Positions 39,029 to 49,488 of a stretch of 64,000 nucleotides of DNA are shown one piece after another. Made by a program: the position numbers and the translations under genes. Positions within the stretch are counted from its first letter, which is position 1, and each line of letters begins with the position of its first letter. The DNA comes from Devosia sp. A8/3-2. GTDB taxonomy: Bacteria > Pseudomonadota > Alphaproteobacteria > Rhizobiales > Devosiaceae. The DNA lies in the NCBI GenBank assembly GCA_025452255.1, contig CP104975.1:372001-436000 (forward strand). Reading direction: 5' to 3'. Under the pieces are notes generated by a model that saw only the letters and a list, made by a program, of their open reading frames with translations, ran no database searches and was not told where the DNA came from.

Positions 39029-39959
39029 TCGGTCAACAGAGTATAGTCGGAACGGCCACGGTTCCTTTGACGCCAAGACCGAGACGGAGCCCTCTTCAAT
39101 TGAGCCTACGAGCTGGCTGAGCCAAAGTTCCGCAAGAGCTCGTCAGGAAGGTACGCGGCTACGGGCTGAAAATCTCTCCGTAAGAAAAGCGAAGGGCCCG
39201 AGGTATTCCCCGAGGCCCCGACGCCGAATGAGCATTCCCGTTCCAATTGATTTACAAGATGGTCTAGCTAGGCGACCTGTCACCCATTGCTGCCGCCAAC
39301 CTAACGACCAATGCCTGCGCCCCGAGCTGTCCCACTCTCTCCGTCTGCAGTGCGCCCCCGGGCACCTATCTCTGCCGCGTCGAGCAGGAAGTCTTTGCAG
39401 CGGTGTTCATGCATCGGCCGGGCATCTCAGCTTGATATGACGACGATGTTTGCCGACCGGTAGGGGTGCAAAACGGAAAGGCCGCTTTCCAGTCGGCTGG
39501 CTGGAAAGCTGCCCTTTATTCGCCGAGCAATGCCTTCAACACACGCACGCCCCCGGGTTCAGATCCGGGCCAGAGCTGCACCACGTATTGATCATCTCCT
39601 TCAAGACCATTTTCACTGAGCGTGTGGAGATCGGAAAAGTACGCACGCACACCAATTGGCCCCGCTTTCACCGAAAGTCGTGGAAATACCTACGCTGACG
39701 AAGCCCACGCCGATTTACCCGACGACTACACCAGTGAAGCGAAACGTAACGGCGAGAGCCTTGGATAGTCCGTGTAGCCCTCAGGACCTTCACCGTAGAA
39801 CGTATCCTTGTTCGGTGTGTTCAGAAGCAGGCCCTGCTGAAGGCGCTCTGCGACGGGGGGCGATGTAGTTCCGCCCATAGAGGCGTATGGTATACCGGTG
39901 AGTCCGAGTGACCTGCACCGTCACGCCTGCATTCTGGGAGGCCGGCCCGACCGACCTGT
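39029..39959. other. Non-coding stretch with a hairpin repeat
   Basis: No gene recognised. It contains a GC-rich hairpin near 39195-39220 and the hairpin repeat at 39461-39520. The expected FecCD permease and ATPase are absent. Confidence 0.4.
39461..39520. repeat. Hairpin repeat, copy 1
   Basis: A 9-base perfect stem GCTTTCCAG (39484-39492)/CTGGAAAGC (39501-39509) inside a block AAACGGAAAG...GCCCTTT shared with 55787-55840. It resembles a REP-like palindromic repeat. Confidence 0.5.
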
Positions 39960-40259
39960 TTCTGGCGCTTTGTCGATGAGAAAAATCGCATCCTGTCTTT
40001 TGACCCACCGGCCACGCATCAAGCCAACGACAGTGAGGTCGTCATTGCAATGGCCGTAGCCGGCTTCGGCTTGTGTCAAATGCCGCAGTCACTGGTCCGG
40101 GCCAGTGTCGAGCGGAATGAACTGGTCGTCGTGCTGCCGGATCGCTGCCGAGTGCGATCCCCGTTCAACGCAGTTTGGCCCGCAACCCGCACCATGCTCC
40201 CCGGGGTCCGTATAGGGGTGGACGAACTCGTCCGGCGCGCCGGCGTGGGAGCACTGTAG
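39960..40259 (+). pseudogene. LysR-family regulator, C-terminal fragment
   Basis: WRFVDEKNRILSFDPPATHQ, then ANDSEVVIAMAVAGFGLCQM and the end FNAVWPATRTMLPGVRIGVD, are the last 100 residues of a LysR effector domain. No HTH part is seen upstream. Confidence 0.65.
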
Positions 40260-40477
40260 CGCGCGGCGCCACCGCCAATTGGAGTTGGTTCAAGATCAGC
40301 TGGCGACGAGCCCCGAACGTCTCAAACGGAAGTCGGCAGACCACCGGCAGCTTACCGTCCCACCCATCCCGTGCACGGAAACAGGCTCTGACCATCCAAG
40401 CCGTTCCAGTCCGCATATCAAGCAGAATCCGGCGGCCATTTCTTGTGCCCCTTTAGCCACTGCGCCGTACAGTCGCA

Positions 40478-41026
40478 TCAGCGTTTGTAACCCGGGATGG
40501 GCGGATTGCAGACTGACGGCTTTTTAGGTGACTGCACCAGATTGCTGCCGGGCGGTGACGTCACCGCCCGGCAAATCCTTAGGCAATCAGACGCAAACGC
40601 GTTTTCGTAGGGATAACCTTCATCGTCAACCGAGCGTCGAGAAAGCTCCTGAAAGCCTAGTGATCTGTAGAAGCCCATCGCCTGCAGGTTCTGAGTGTAG
40701 ACCTCAAGCGAAAGCTCACCCTTGATGGTCAGGGCGTGCGAGACTAGACGGCTTCCAATTCCCAGCCCTTGCCGGTCCGGACAAATAAACAGTCCACCAA
40801 TGAAGGTCTCGAGCAAACTGATGAAGCCGGCCGGCTGATCATTCACAGTTGCGACCCATGTTTCAGCGCTTGGTAGATATTGCTCTTCGATGAGTGGCTG
40901 TTGATCCATCAAACGGCGCTCACCAATAAACGGGTGAGCAAGCAAAGAGGCTTCGAGCCAGATCTTCGAGAGTTTAAGGGTATCCGTTGCCTCGAAAGGC
41001 CGGATCAAAACGTCCTCGTTGTTCAT
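40478..41026 (-). CDS. GNAT acetyltransferase (C-terminal frameshift)
   Basis: From ATG 41026 (MNNEDVLIRPFEATDTLKLS). The acetyl-CoA loop is PDRQGLGIGSRLV and the C-terminus YTQNLQAMGFYRSLGFQELS, as in YjaB/YafP-like enzymes. The family end NALRLIA and a stop at 40579 appear in the next frame; the observed frame reads 34 extra residues to 40478. Its last 68 coding bases recur at 51616-51683. Confidence 0.75.
   Translation of the reverse strand: MNNEDVLIRPFEATDTLKLSKIWLEASLLAHPFIGERRLMDQQPLIEEQYLPSAETWVATVNDQPAGFISLLETFIGGLFICPDRQGLGIGSRLVSHALTIKGELSLEVYTQNLQAMGFYRSLGFQELSRRSVDDEGYPYENAFASDCLRICRAVTSPPGSNLVQSPKKPSVCNPPIPGYKR
40547..40572. repeat. Perfect 26-base palindrome
   Basis: GCCGGGCGGTGAC followed directly by its reverse complement, with no loop, just past the corrected stop of the GNAT gene. 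No T-run on either side. It could be a terminator stem or a dyad-symmetric protein site. Confidence 0.6.
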
Positions 41027-41262
41027 GACAACTCCACAGAAAAGATATGCAAAGAGGTTCGGCGACCATCTTACGGTGCCGGCGATACCGCTATTTGCGG
41101 TTGGGATCACAAGCCTCTGCGCATAAATCTCCTTCTGCTATGGGTCGACTTTTAGGACGCCAAAGATAACTGGTCAACGTCAGCAACGAAGTCGCCCGCC
41201 GACCGGCGGGTGCGGGGGAATGCGGTCAGGCAGCTTCCGTCAAATTGCAACGGATAACAGAC

Positions 41263-41852
41263 CTACGCACGCTTTGTTGTGGCCAGCATTGCAGCCGCAC
41301 CCAGCATGAGCGCGCCGATAATCTTGTTCATTAAGATCAGCTTCCGGGCAGAAGGCCTCAATGAACGGATAGCTGCGCCGGATACGGCCCATACAATAGC
41401 GGCGAAAAATTCGATGACTATGTAGATCAGCCCCAGCACAATGAGCTGTGCCGTGAACGATGATCCGTTGGGGTCTACGTCAGATCGGTTGCGGAGATGG
41501 TTGACTACGGCATCAGAATCCTCAACGGCTCGCTCGAAGCCTGCAATCGCGATGTCAACGTCGCAGGAATAGCCGGATCCGTCGGGAGCAAGACCTACAC
41601 CATATGCTCCGCCAGATTTCCCCCGTCCTCGCCGTTGAGGGAACAGTACCATCCATCCCCTTTCGACAAAGTAGTTTGCTACGCCCGCAGGAGCCACCGT
41701 TCTGGAATAGAGGGATTTGTTTTGTCCCCTTCCAGTTGAGCCGTGGTTGAACACAACAGTTGGATACGACCTTCGTCCTTGGGCTTTGCGGCAACGATCT
41801 CCAATCGATCGCCGGGCTCAGAGGAGGGTATGAAGAACTTTTCAATTTTCAT
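41263..41852 (-). pseudogene. Chimera: alpha/beta-hydrolase start joined to LysE-exporter end
   Basis: From ATG 41852 the strand reads MKIEKFFIPSSEPGDRLEIV, then after a shift FNHGSTGRGQNKSLYSRTVA, an alpha/beta-hydrolase N-terminus. Near 41455, in one open frame, it changes to LIVLGLIYIVIEFFAAIVWA and ends KLILMNKIIGALMLGAAAML, the last two helices of a LysE/RhtB exporter. The two families are unrelated, so this is a recombination product. Probably not functional. Confidence 0.65.
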
Positions 41853-42487
41853 TGAGTCTGCCGCCGGATGCGTCTGCTTACGCCGCAGTTATCACTGCCA
41901 TCGATCGTCCGAAATGCGGTCGTCTGCTGCCATTTCATACCGCATATATTATGCAGATCCAGTTGCGACTTCCCATTGGTGGCATAGCGCGGATTGTCTC
42001 GTTGGACCTCCTGACGCTAAGCTCCCGAGCTGTGAAGGCGGGCTTTTGAATGACGCCCACGTCGGAACAGAACCTATGTTAGCGCAGGCTCGACCATCGA
42101 GACGCCGCCGCCACCAAGCTCGCCGGCCAAGGAAGCCGGTGCGGCGACCATTGCCATCACCAAGTTCAGCCGCTCGCCGCTTTTTGACCATACCGTGCTG
42201 CAGGCTCGGCCCGCGAAATCCAGTTCCGCACCGAGACCGTGACAGCGCATCGTCCAGTTGGCCGTCATTCACCATCTTAATGGGCCGCCACACAGTGCTC
42301 AACGCAACGAAGCGGGAGTTGAAAATAGCTTGGTAGCGGGTATGCGGCTGAAATCGACGCCAATTCTATCGAAGAGCGTCTCCCTCCCCGGGATTAGCTA
42401 ATGGCGCGGCTGATTCAATCGAGGTCCCAAGACAGGGTCAAAAGCGACCCTGTGGAATGCAGGTAGGTCTCGAGTGCCTTCCGGCGA
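41853..42487. other. Gap downstream of the phosphodiester operon
   Basis: An open minus-strand trace near 42075-42250 (SGERLNLVMAMVAAPASLAG) looks protein-like but is not assigned. No clear terminator seen. Confidence 0.3.
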
Positions 42488-43318
42488 CTAGTTCTCGAAC
42501 AGGGCTTTCTTGACCTTCTCCCAGCTCTGCCGATCCGGGGCTGTCAGTAGAAAACCTTCGGTCAGCGTCGGGCGATAAGGCTCGCCGCTCACCAGCGCCG
42601 CATGGCCGCCGGCTTCGGCATGGATCAGCACACCGGCCGCGTGATCCCGGGGCATGATACCGGCATTGAGGCAGAAGCTCATCGTGCCGGTCACCAGCAT
42701 CCGATATTCCCGGGCGGAACACCGCCACGTCGTCGTCCGCGAAAAGCGCAAAACGCGTGGGGCCAGTTCGGCCTGTAATTCGCTGCGCGAACATATGGAG
42801 CGGCACGAAGCCGTGCATTTCCGAAATCGGCCCGGGCTCGGCTACCGAAAGGCGGTTCATCGCGCCGTCGGGCGAGACGTGCCAAGCGCCCTTCCCCGGC
42901 CGGGCGACGAGAAAATCGTCCGGGACTGGATAGTGGATGATGCCAGCAATGGTTTTACCATTGGCGACAATAGCGAGGATCGAGCCGAAGGTCGGTACGC
43001 CATGGGCGAAGTTCCAGTGCCGTCGACGGGGTCGATGATAGCCACCAACTCGGCCGCACCAATACGATCGAGGATGGACCAGTCATCGGACACCGCCTCT
43101 TCGCCGACCACCACGATCCACGGTAGTCGCTGGGCCAAGAGCCGGTTCAGCGCGTGCTCGGCGCCGATATCGGCATCGGTCACCACATCATCGGGGGCGG
43201 TCTTGGCGCGCATGGTGTCCGAGGTGATCGCCTGAAAGCGGGGCAGGATTTCCTGTTTTGCCACCGCCCGCATATCGACCATCAGGGCTTTGAGCAGGTC
43301 GTCGCTGATTTCGTTCAT
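42488..43318 (-). CDS. Inositol-monophosphatase-family phosphatase (frameshifted)
   Basis: About 275 residues from ATG 43318 (MNEISDDLLKALMVDMRAVA). The metal-binding motifs are VVGEEAVSD (first Glu) and IDPVDGT (Asp, Asp); frames change near 43015 and 42710, and the C-terminus is NAGIMPRDHAAGVLIHAEAG, with the last metal Asp replaced or shifted in the usual WDxAAG motif (here RDHAAG). Its start overlaps the stop of the GDPD gene by 4 bases, so they are coupled. It would remove phosphate from a polyol or sugar phosphate released by the GDPDs. Confidence 0.8.
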
Positions 43319-44137
43319 GCACGGTTCTCGAGATAGGCCTTGAGAGCGGCCGGCTGGTCGGTCTGGATGGCGCTGATGCCGGCGTCGATGAGACGACCCC
43401 AGATCTTGTCCGGGTCCGTCAGGGCCACCGTGTCGGTCCATCCGCCGCTATTAGCCATGTCGAGCGTGTTCTTCCAGAGCGCCATTCCAGCAGTCTCGAA
43501 GGCGGAGCGATTGGCCGCGATGGTGTCGATGTGGTCGAAACGGATTTCGCTCATGAACGGCTTTAGTTCGGAGAGAACGGAAAGGGTCTGGCCGATCCCA
43601 CCTTCTGTAAAGCTCGCCATGGCCATGAAGGGTACGCCGCCGATATCCTGCGCCTTCACCCACGCTACGTGTTCCGGCGTCATTACCGTGGTCTTGAGGT
43701 CGACATAGGGCGCCGCATTCATTTCGCGCGCAGGCGGCAACTTCGGAGAAGAGATCGCGATCCTTGAGGTCGAGGTCGGCGAAGATGCGGCCGCGGATGA
43801 TTTCCAGCGCCTGCTTCAGGGTCGGGACGCGCTGGTCGGTGAGGTCGCGCCCTTCCCCGCCATCGTCGGCGCGTAGGGCAATGGCCTGCAGTTCGGCCAT
43901 GGTGAAGGTTTCGGCGTCGCGGTCGATGCCGGCCATGCGCAGCAGGGTGTCGTCATGCATCAGGAAGAGTTCGCCATCGAGGCTTTTGCGCACGTCAAGC
44001 TCGACGATGTCGACGCCGATGGCGATGGCCTGCTCGATCGCCGCAGGGCTGTTCTCAGGCGCGCCATGCCGGGCACCACGATGAGCAACGACAGCGCAGC
44101 GGCGTGCAGGATCGGCGATGTAGTCCTTGTAGGTCAT
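43315..44137 (-). CDS. Glycerophosphodiester phosphodiesterase family enzyme 1 (frameshifted)
   Basis: About 274 residues, no signal peptide, so cytoplasmic. Catalytic blocks: VVAHRGARHGAPENS (His-Arg-Gly, Glu-Asn), VELDV (metal Glu/Asp) and MHDDTLLR (general acid His). The frame changes near 43735; the second part ends in ISAIQTDQPAALKAYLENR, with the usual TDxP end of GDPD proteins. It cleaves a phosphodiester between glycerol or a sugar and another alcohol. It lies between a second GDPD and the phosphatase in one operon. Confidence 0.85.
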
Positions 44138-44156
44138 TGTTCTTGCTTTCGTTAAA

Positions 44157-44986
44157 TTAGCGGCGAGTGGCGAGGTAGGTTTTTAGGGCAGCCGCTTCGT
44201 CGGTTTGGATGGCGCAGACGCCGGCATCGAGCAGTCGACCCCAGACAGCATGGGGATTCTTGAGCGCGGCACTGTCGGTTAGGCCGGCACACGAGACATC
44301 ATTGAGCGTGTTGACCCAGAGGTGGATACCCGCTTCGGCGAAGCGGTGCTTGTGTGCGGCAAGCTGTTCGATGGAGTCGAAATAGATTTCACAGATCAGA
44401 GGCTTGAGGCGGAACACCAGTTCGGTCTGGAGTTCAGCGCCCGGCACGTTGAGACGAGTCTTGGCGATGAAGGGCACGCCGTGGGCCATGACATTGCTAC
44501 TGATCCGAGCAAAGTCATCCTCGTCGCGCAAGGCGCTCCAGAAGTCGACCTGTTGATCGACGCTCGCAGCTCGGGCCGCGGCGATGACTTCTGGGATCAG
44601 GGCTCGGTCCTTGACGTCGAGATGGATGAAGATGCGATCGCTGGGTGAGATCGAAAACGTCGCTCAACCGCGAGAGTTTTTGGTCTGTCAGCGGATGTTC
44701 CGCACCACCATCGCGATTGCGCAAAGGCAGCGCGGCGAGTTCGCTTGCCTGAAGGCTTTCTACCGCCGCGTTGCGTCCGGTCATGCGCTCCAGAGTGTCG
44801 TCGTGGCAAAGAAAGAGCTCACCATCGGCGCTGCGGCAGAACGTCGATTTCGACGACGTCATGGCCGCCGGCAATGGCTGCCTCTATGGCGAGAAGGCTG
44901 TTTTCCGGCGCGTCCCGCCAGATGCCACGATGAGCAATGACGGCGCAGTTCCGTCCGGGAGCGGACATGAAATCCCTGTAGTTCAT
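44157..44986 (-). CDS. Glycerophosphodiester phosphodiesterase family enzyme 2 (frameshifted)
   Basis: About 276 residues from ATG 44986 (MNYRDFMSAPGRNCAVIAHR). HRG and APENS, VVEIDV and CHDDTLERMTG give a full active site. Shifts lie near 44840 and 44640. The C-terminus VCAIQTDEAAALKTYLA matches GDPD 1, so the two are paralogues from a tandem duplication, but they differ at many positions. Two enzymes may act on two diesters or two ends of one. Confidence 0.8.
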
Positions 44987-44996
44987 GGACGAGCTT

Positions 44997-46089
44997 TCAT
45001 TGGGTAAAGGCGCCGGGGACGACGCGGCCAGTCTCGGCGTCGAAAAGGTGGAGGCGCGCGGACGGGAAAGTGAGCGAGAGATTGGCTTCCGTGCCGATAT
45101 CGGCGCCGAACGGGGTGGCGATGCGGAGAAGATTGCCACCGAGGTCTGCGGCCGGGATGGCGTGGGAGCCCAAGTCTTCGCGATAGCGAAGGTTGGCCTT
45201 GATCGGGCCTTCGCCGAGGAGAATATCTTCGGGGCGAATTCCGAGTTGGTACGCACCGAAGACCGGACATTCGGCCAGCACCTGCCCGTCGGCGAGGCGC
45301 AGCACTTTGCCGTCGCCCGTGACGGGTACTATGTTCATGGGCGGGGCGCCGATGAATTTGGCGACAAAGATCGAGGCGGGCTGGTGATAGATGGTCTTGG
45401 GCAGATCAGAACTGCTCGATCCGGCCCTTGTTGAGTATGAGAATGCGATCGGCGAGGGTCATCGCCTCGACACGGTCGTGGGTGACAAAAACCGTGGTCG
45501 CCCCGATGCGGCGATGGAGCTCGGCCAATTCCATGCGCATGTCGTGGCGCAATTGCGCGTCGAGATTGGATAGCGGCTCATCAAAGAGCAGCACGCCGGG
45601 CTCGCGTACGATAGCCCGGCCGATGGCAACGCGCTGGCGCTGACCGCCGGACAATTGCCCCGGCTTTCGGGCGAGGAGATCGAAGAGCCCGAGCATTTTC
45701 GCCACCGCTTCGACCCGCTCGACGCGTTCGGGTTTCGGCATGCCGGCAACCTTGAGGCTATAGGCGATGTTGTCAAAAACGCTCATATGTGGATAGAGCG
45801 CATAATTCTGGAACACCATGGCGCAACCGCGCTGTTTGGGTTCAAGATCCTGCACCTGTCGGGTGCCAAAACTGATAGTGCCGCCGGACACACGCTCCGG
45901 GCCGGCGATCATCTGCATCAGGGTGGACTTGCCGCAGCCCGAGGGGCCGAGGACGACGGTGAATTCGCCGGCGCGCAATTCCGCATCGAGCGGAGGAATG
46001 ACCTCGGTCGTGCCATCGTAGGATTTGCTGACTTTGTCGAGCATGATGGCCGAAGCCGCTTCACGAATGGCGGTGTCGATTGCGTTCAT
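44997..46089 (-). CDS. CUT1-type ABC transporter ATPase, UgpC/MalK-like (frameshifted)
   Basis: About 363 residues. Walker [11 protein letters not shown]-loop [13 protein letters not shown], signature [15 protein letters not shown], Walker [13 protein letters not shown] and switch His in FVTHD. A shift near 45415 separates it from the regulatory TOBE domain ([29 protein letters not shown]). It powers uptake through the two permeases. It lies in line with them with 1-base spacing. MalK/UgpC types can be inhibited through the C-terminal domain. Confidence 0.88.
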
Positions 46090-46090
46090 C

Positions 46091-47009
46091 TTACTTCTCC
46101 GAAAGCACGAGCCCGCGCACGAGATAGCGTTGCAGCACGGCGATCATGACGAGGGGGATTATCGAGACGACGACAGCGCCGGCCATAATCAGTGGAAAGT
46201 CGGGCATCACGCCTTCTGTGTCGGGCGCGAGACGCGCGAGGCCGACGACGGCGGTCTGCATATTGGGGGTAGAGCTGGCGACGAGCGGCCAGAGATATTG
46301 GGTCCAGCCGCCGAGAAAGGTCAGCACGAAGAGCGCCGCAAAACTCGGTCGCGACAGCGGCAGCAGGATATCGAAAAGGAAGCGGATCGGCCCCGCCCCA
46401 TCCATGCGCGCCGCCTTGACCAGATCTCTGGGCAGGACAAGGAAGAACTGGCGGAAGAGGAACGTGCCGGTGCCATGCGCAACGAGCGGCGCGATCAGCC
46501 CGAAATGGGTATTGAGCACGCTCCATTCGAGCATGACCGGCGCGCCGAAGACTTGCGCGATGAGTCCGTTGACACCGGTGATATCGAGCAGCGCGTTGAT
46601 GGGCGAGAGAACATTGGATGCCACCTGATAGGTGGTGATGACACGAATATCGAGCGGCAGCATGATTGTGGCCGGGATCAGCGCAAAGACGACGCTGCCC
46701 CAGCGGACCGGAAAGAAGACCAGCGCATAGGCTGAAATGAACGACAGCACGCAGGTGACCAACGCATCGCCCACCGCAACCACCAGCGAGTTGGCCATTT
46801 GCTGGGGAATGAGCGTCTCGCTGAAAATGCGAACCACGTTGGTGAGGAACTGATCGCCTGGATACCGGGCGAGGCCCATTGCGCAGCATGAACTCGTAGG
46901 ACTGCGTGGCCGTGGTCAGCGTCAGGTAGAGCGGCCCGAGAATGTAGAGCATGCCGAGGAACAGCACCGTGCCGGCGACGAAATTGAGGGAGCGGGCGTT
47001 TTCGACCAT
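46091..47009 (-). CDS. CUT1 permease, UgpE-like (frameshifted)
   Basis: About 305 residues from ATG 47009. The first helix ([20 protein letters not shown]) lies in one frame and the rest, after a shift near 46880, in another. The EAA loop is [20 protein letters not shown]. Six helices in all; ends [12 protein letters not shown]. It starts 1 base after the other permease's stop, an arrangement of coupled translation. Confidence 0.85.
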
Positions 47010-47010
47010 T

Positions 47011-47904
47011 TTAGCGCTCGTAATTGATGCGTCGGCCGAGCAAGGCGAATTGCGCACCGGTGAGAAGGACAACGAAGACCATGAGAATGGCGGTCTGGGT
47101 GGCGGCGCCGGAAAGATCGTAGCCGTTAAAACCGTCGACATAGATTTTGTAGACGAGCAGATTGGTCGAGCCGCCGAGTCCGCCCTTAGTCATGGTGTCG
47201 ACAAGGGCAAAGGCCGATGTGATGCTTTCGGTGAATTCGAGAACCGGGGTGAGAAAGACCTGCGGCATGATCAGTGGCAGTTGCACATCGAAGATGCGCC
47301 GCCGAGCCCCTGCTCCATCCATTGCAGCGGCTTGATGCATGGTGCGCGGCAGCGATTGCAGGCCGGCCAGCAGAATGACAAAGTTGAACGGAATGCCGCT
47401 CCAGACATGGGCGGCGATCAGCATGATGAAGGCGTCGGTGCCATCGATGCCCGGCGCCCAGATGCCGGGAAACCACTGGTTGAGCGGGGAGAGAATGCCG
47501 ACAAAGGGATTGAAGATGAAGGCGAAGATCACGCCGATCGACGCCCCGGCAACACCCTTGGGCCAGACCAGCACGTTTCGCGCGGGCTGCGACAGGCGCA
47601 CTTGACGGTCGGCAGCCACGGCCGGGATCAGCGGCACCAGCACGGCAAGGCTGGAGCCGATCACCATGAAGATGACGGTACGCTTGCCCGCCTCCCAGAA
47701 TTGCGGATCGGACAGGACGCGAGCGAAGTTGGCCCAGCCCACGAAAATCGAGCCGCCGCCAAAGGGACGTTCTAGAAAGAACGACCAGTAGAAGGCTTGA
47801 AAGATCGGCACATAGAAGAAGATGACGATCAGCAGCGCCAGCGGCGTGACCAGCAGAACCGGAAGCCAACGATTGGCAAACAGTGCTTGGGGTGGCGAGG
47901 ACAT
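47011..47904 (-). CDS. CUT1 permease, UgpA-like
   Basis: An intact 297-residue protein with six helices (LPVLLVTPLALLIVIFFYVP first). The EAA motif is HQAAAMDGAGARRRIFDVQL. It pairs with the UgpE-like permease to form the channel. It begins 64 bases after the binding-protein gene. Confidence 0.9.
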   Translation of the reverse strand: MSSPPQALFANRWLPVLLVTPLALLIVIFFYVPIFQAFYWSFFLERPFGGGSIFVGWANFARVLSDPQFWEAGKRTVIFMVIGSSLAVLVPLIPAVAADRQVRLSQPARNVLVWPKGVAGASIGVIFAFIFNPFVGILSPLNQWFPGIWAPGIDGTDAFIMLIAAHVWSGIPFNFVILLAGLQSLPRTMHQAAAMDGAGARRRIFDVQLPLIMPQVFLTPVLEFTESITSAFALVDTMTKGGLGGSTNLLVYKIYVDGFNGYDLSGAATQTAILMVFVVLLTGAQFALLGRRINYER

Positions 47905-47968
47905 GGTTCGGGCCCGACATGAAAGGGTTCGGCACGGCGCGAGAGCGCTCCGTGCCGGGCATTGGGGA

Positions 47969-49282
47969 TCAGGGGAGCTTTACGCCCTGATAGGTCTGCT
48001 CAAAGCGGCGCAGCAGTTCGTCACCACGCGTCTTGGCATTGTCGAGGGCGACCTGCATGGTCTGCTCCCCGTTCCGAGCTTTTTGGGTTTCTTCCATGAA
48101 GACTTCGCGGAACTGGACATAGAAGCCGAGACGGACACCGCGGCTGTCTTCGGTGCGCGGCTGGTTCATGGATTCGATGCCGATGGCAGCGGTCGCGTAC
48201 TTGGCAGCGTCAGCTTCGCCGCTGGCTTCGATCGCACCGAGAACATCCTTGGTCACTGGGACATAGCCGGTGGCAGCGGTGAAGGCCATTTGTTGTTCGG
48301 GCTGACGCAGGAAGTCTAGGAAGGCCTTTGCGGCGGCAACTTCGGCGTCGGAATGACCCTTCATCACATAGATCGAAGCGCCGCCGACCAGCGTATTATG
48401 GCGCTCATAGCCTTCATACATCGGGGCCATGCCGACTGTGACTTGGTACTTGCCCTCGAAAGCCTTGGCCGAAGCGGCGTAGGAGCCCGAGGAGCCTTCC
48501 ATCATGGCGCATTCGCCGGCATTGAAGGCGTCGGCATATTTGCCGGCCTTGGTATCGACGCCGAGACGCACGAGGCCTTCATTGCGCCATTCGACGAGAT
48601 TGGTCAGGTGCTGGACCGCGAAGGTGGTGTTAAGGACATATTCGGCGTTGAGGCCATCATAACCATTGTGGTTGGACGCGATCGGCAAGCCGTGGCGAGC
48701 CGAGAACTGTTCCAGGACGCGCCGAGTGTCGCCATCGGTGACGAAGGGACAGGCATGGCCGGCGGCCTTAAGCTTTTCGGCGGCAGCCTTGATCTCTTCC
48801 CGGGTCTTGGGGGTCTCGGTGATGCCGGCTTCTTCGAGCTGGGTCTTGTTGGTGTAGAATAGCAGCGTGGACGCATTATAGGGCTGCGAATAGAGACGCC
48901 CATCAGAGGTTTCGTAATAGGCGCGAGCGCCGTCGATATAATTGGCCCAATCGACGTCCGGCAGAATGTCCTGCACCGGCACCACGGCGTCCGACAGCAT
49001 CAAATCGAGCGTGCCAGCGTCGAAGAACTGAATCAGTACCGGAGCATTGTCCGAGCGATAGGCGGCAATAGCCTTTTGCATCGAGACTTCGTAGCTGCCA
49101 CGGCCGACGCAGGCGACCTTGTCCTGCGACTGGGCGGCATTGAAGGCATCGCACTGGGCGAGAATGGCAGTCTCGACGCTGCCGGTATTGCCGTACCAGA
49201 ATTCGAAATCGGTGGCCTGCGCCGCACCGGCACCAGCCATCAGGGCAGCCGTCGTGGCTGCCAGAGTGAACATTTTCATCAT
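47969..49282 (-). CDS. CUT1 substrate-binding protein, UgpB-like
   Basis: An intact 437-residue protein. The signal peptide is MFTLAATTAALMAGAGAAQA. Family blocks are DFEFWYGNTGSVETAILAQC, FFDAGTLDLMLSD, QPYNASTLLFYTNKTQLEEA and GGASIYVMKG, as in glycerol-3-phosphate-binding UgpB. UgpB proteins also bind glycerophosphodiesters, which fits the two GDPD genes. It is first in the operon and divergent from the ROK regulator. Confidence 0.9.
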   Translation of the reverse strand: MMKMFTLAATTAALMAGAGAAQATDFEFWYGNTGSVETAILAQCDAFNAAQSQDKVACVGRGSYEVSMQKAIAAYRSDNAPVLIQFFDAGTLDLMLSDAVVPVQDILPDVDWANYIDGARAYYETSDGRLYSQPYNASTLLFYTNKTQLEEAGITETPKTREEIKAAAEKLKAAGHACPFVTDGDTRRVLEQFSARHGLPIASNHNGYDGLNAEYVLNTTFAVQHLTNLVEWRNEGLVRLGVDTKAGKYADAFNAGECAMMEGSSGSYAASAKAFEGKYQVTVGMAPMYEGYERHNTLVGGASIYVMKGHSDAEVAAAKAFLDFLRQPEQQMAFTAATGYVPVTKDVLGAIEASGEADAAKYATAAIGIESMNQPRTEDSRGVRLGFYVQFREVFMEETQKARNGEQTMQVALDNAKTRGDELLRRFEQTYQGVKLP

Positions 49283-49343
49283 TGCCTCGCCTGTCAGGAA
49301 AACGGTCGCGGCAAAAGCCCCGGTCGACCGATGTGAGTATTAC

Positions 49344-49358
49344 TACACTTTACGTGTA
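49344..49358. promoter_or_regulatory. Candidate ROK operator 1
   Basis: A perfect dyad TACAC-5-GTGTA, 62 bases before the binding-protein start, in the 206-base divergent region. Confidence 0.45.
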
Positions 49359-49448
49359 ACGAATCCGTGACAGTGTCGGCGGAGATTGCGACTGACCTCC
49401 CCTTCGAGGAGAATTTGACCGCGGGGATAGTCCCTTCGTCGTTGAAAT

Positions 49449-49467
49449 ATTACACTCTTTTGGTAAT
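49449..49467. promoter_or_regulatory. Candidate ROK operator 2
   Basis: A dyad ATTAC-9-GTAAT, 22 bases before the ROK start; shares ATTAC/TTACAC with site 1. A regulator bound here would block its own gene. Confidence 0.4.
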
Positions 49468-49488
49468 GAAGCTGGGTGGAGAAAATAG

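Noticed and set aside
39185..39225. GC-rich imperfect hairpin as a terminator for the siderophore gene.
   Set aside because: It lies 160 bases past the stop, the stem is imperfect and the T-rich side is on the opposite strand.
46025..47775. Plus-strand frames across the permease genes.
   Set aside because: Low-complexity shadows (GERADEGDHE type) of the minus-strand Ugp-like genes.
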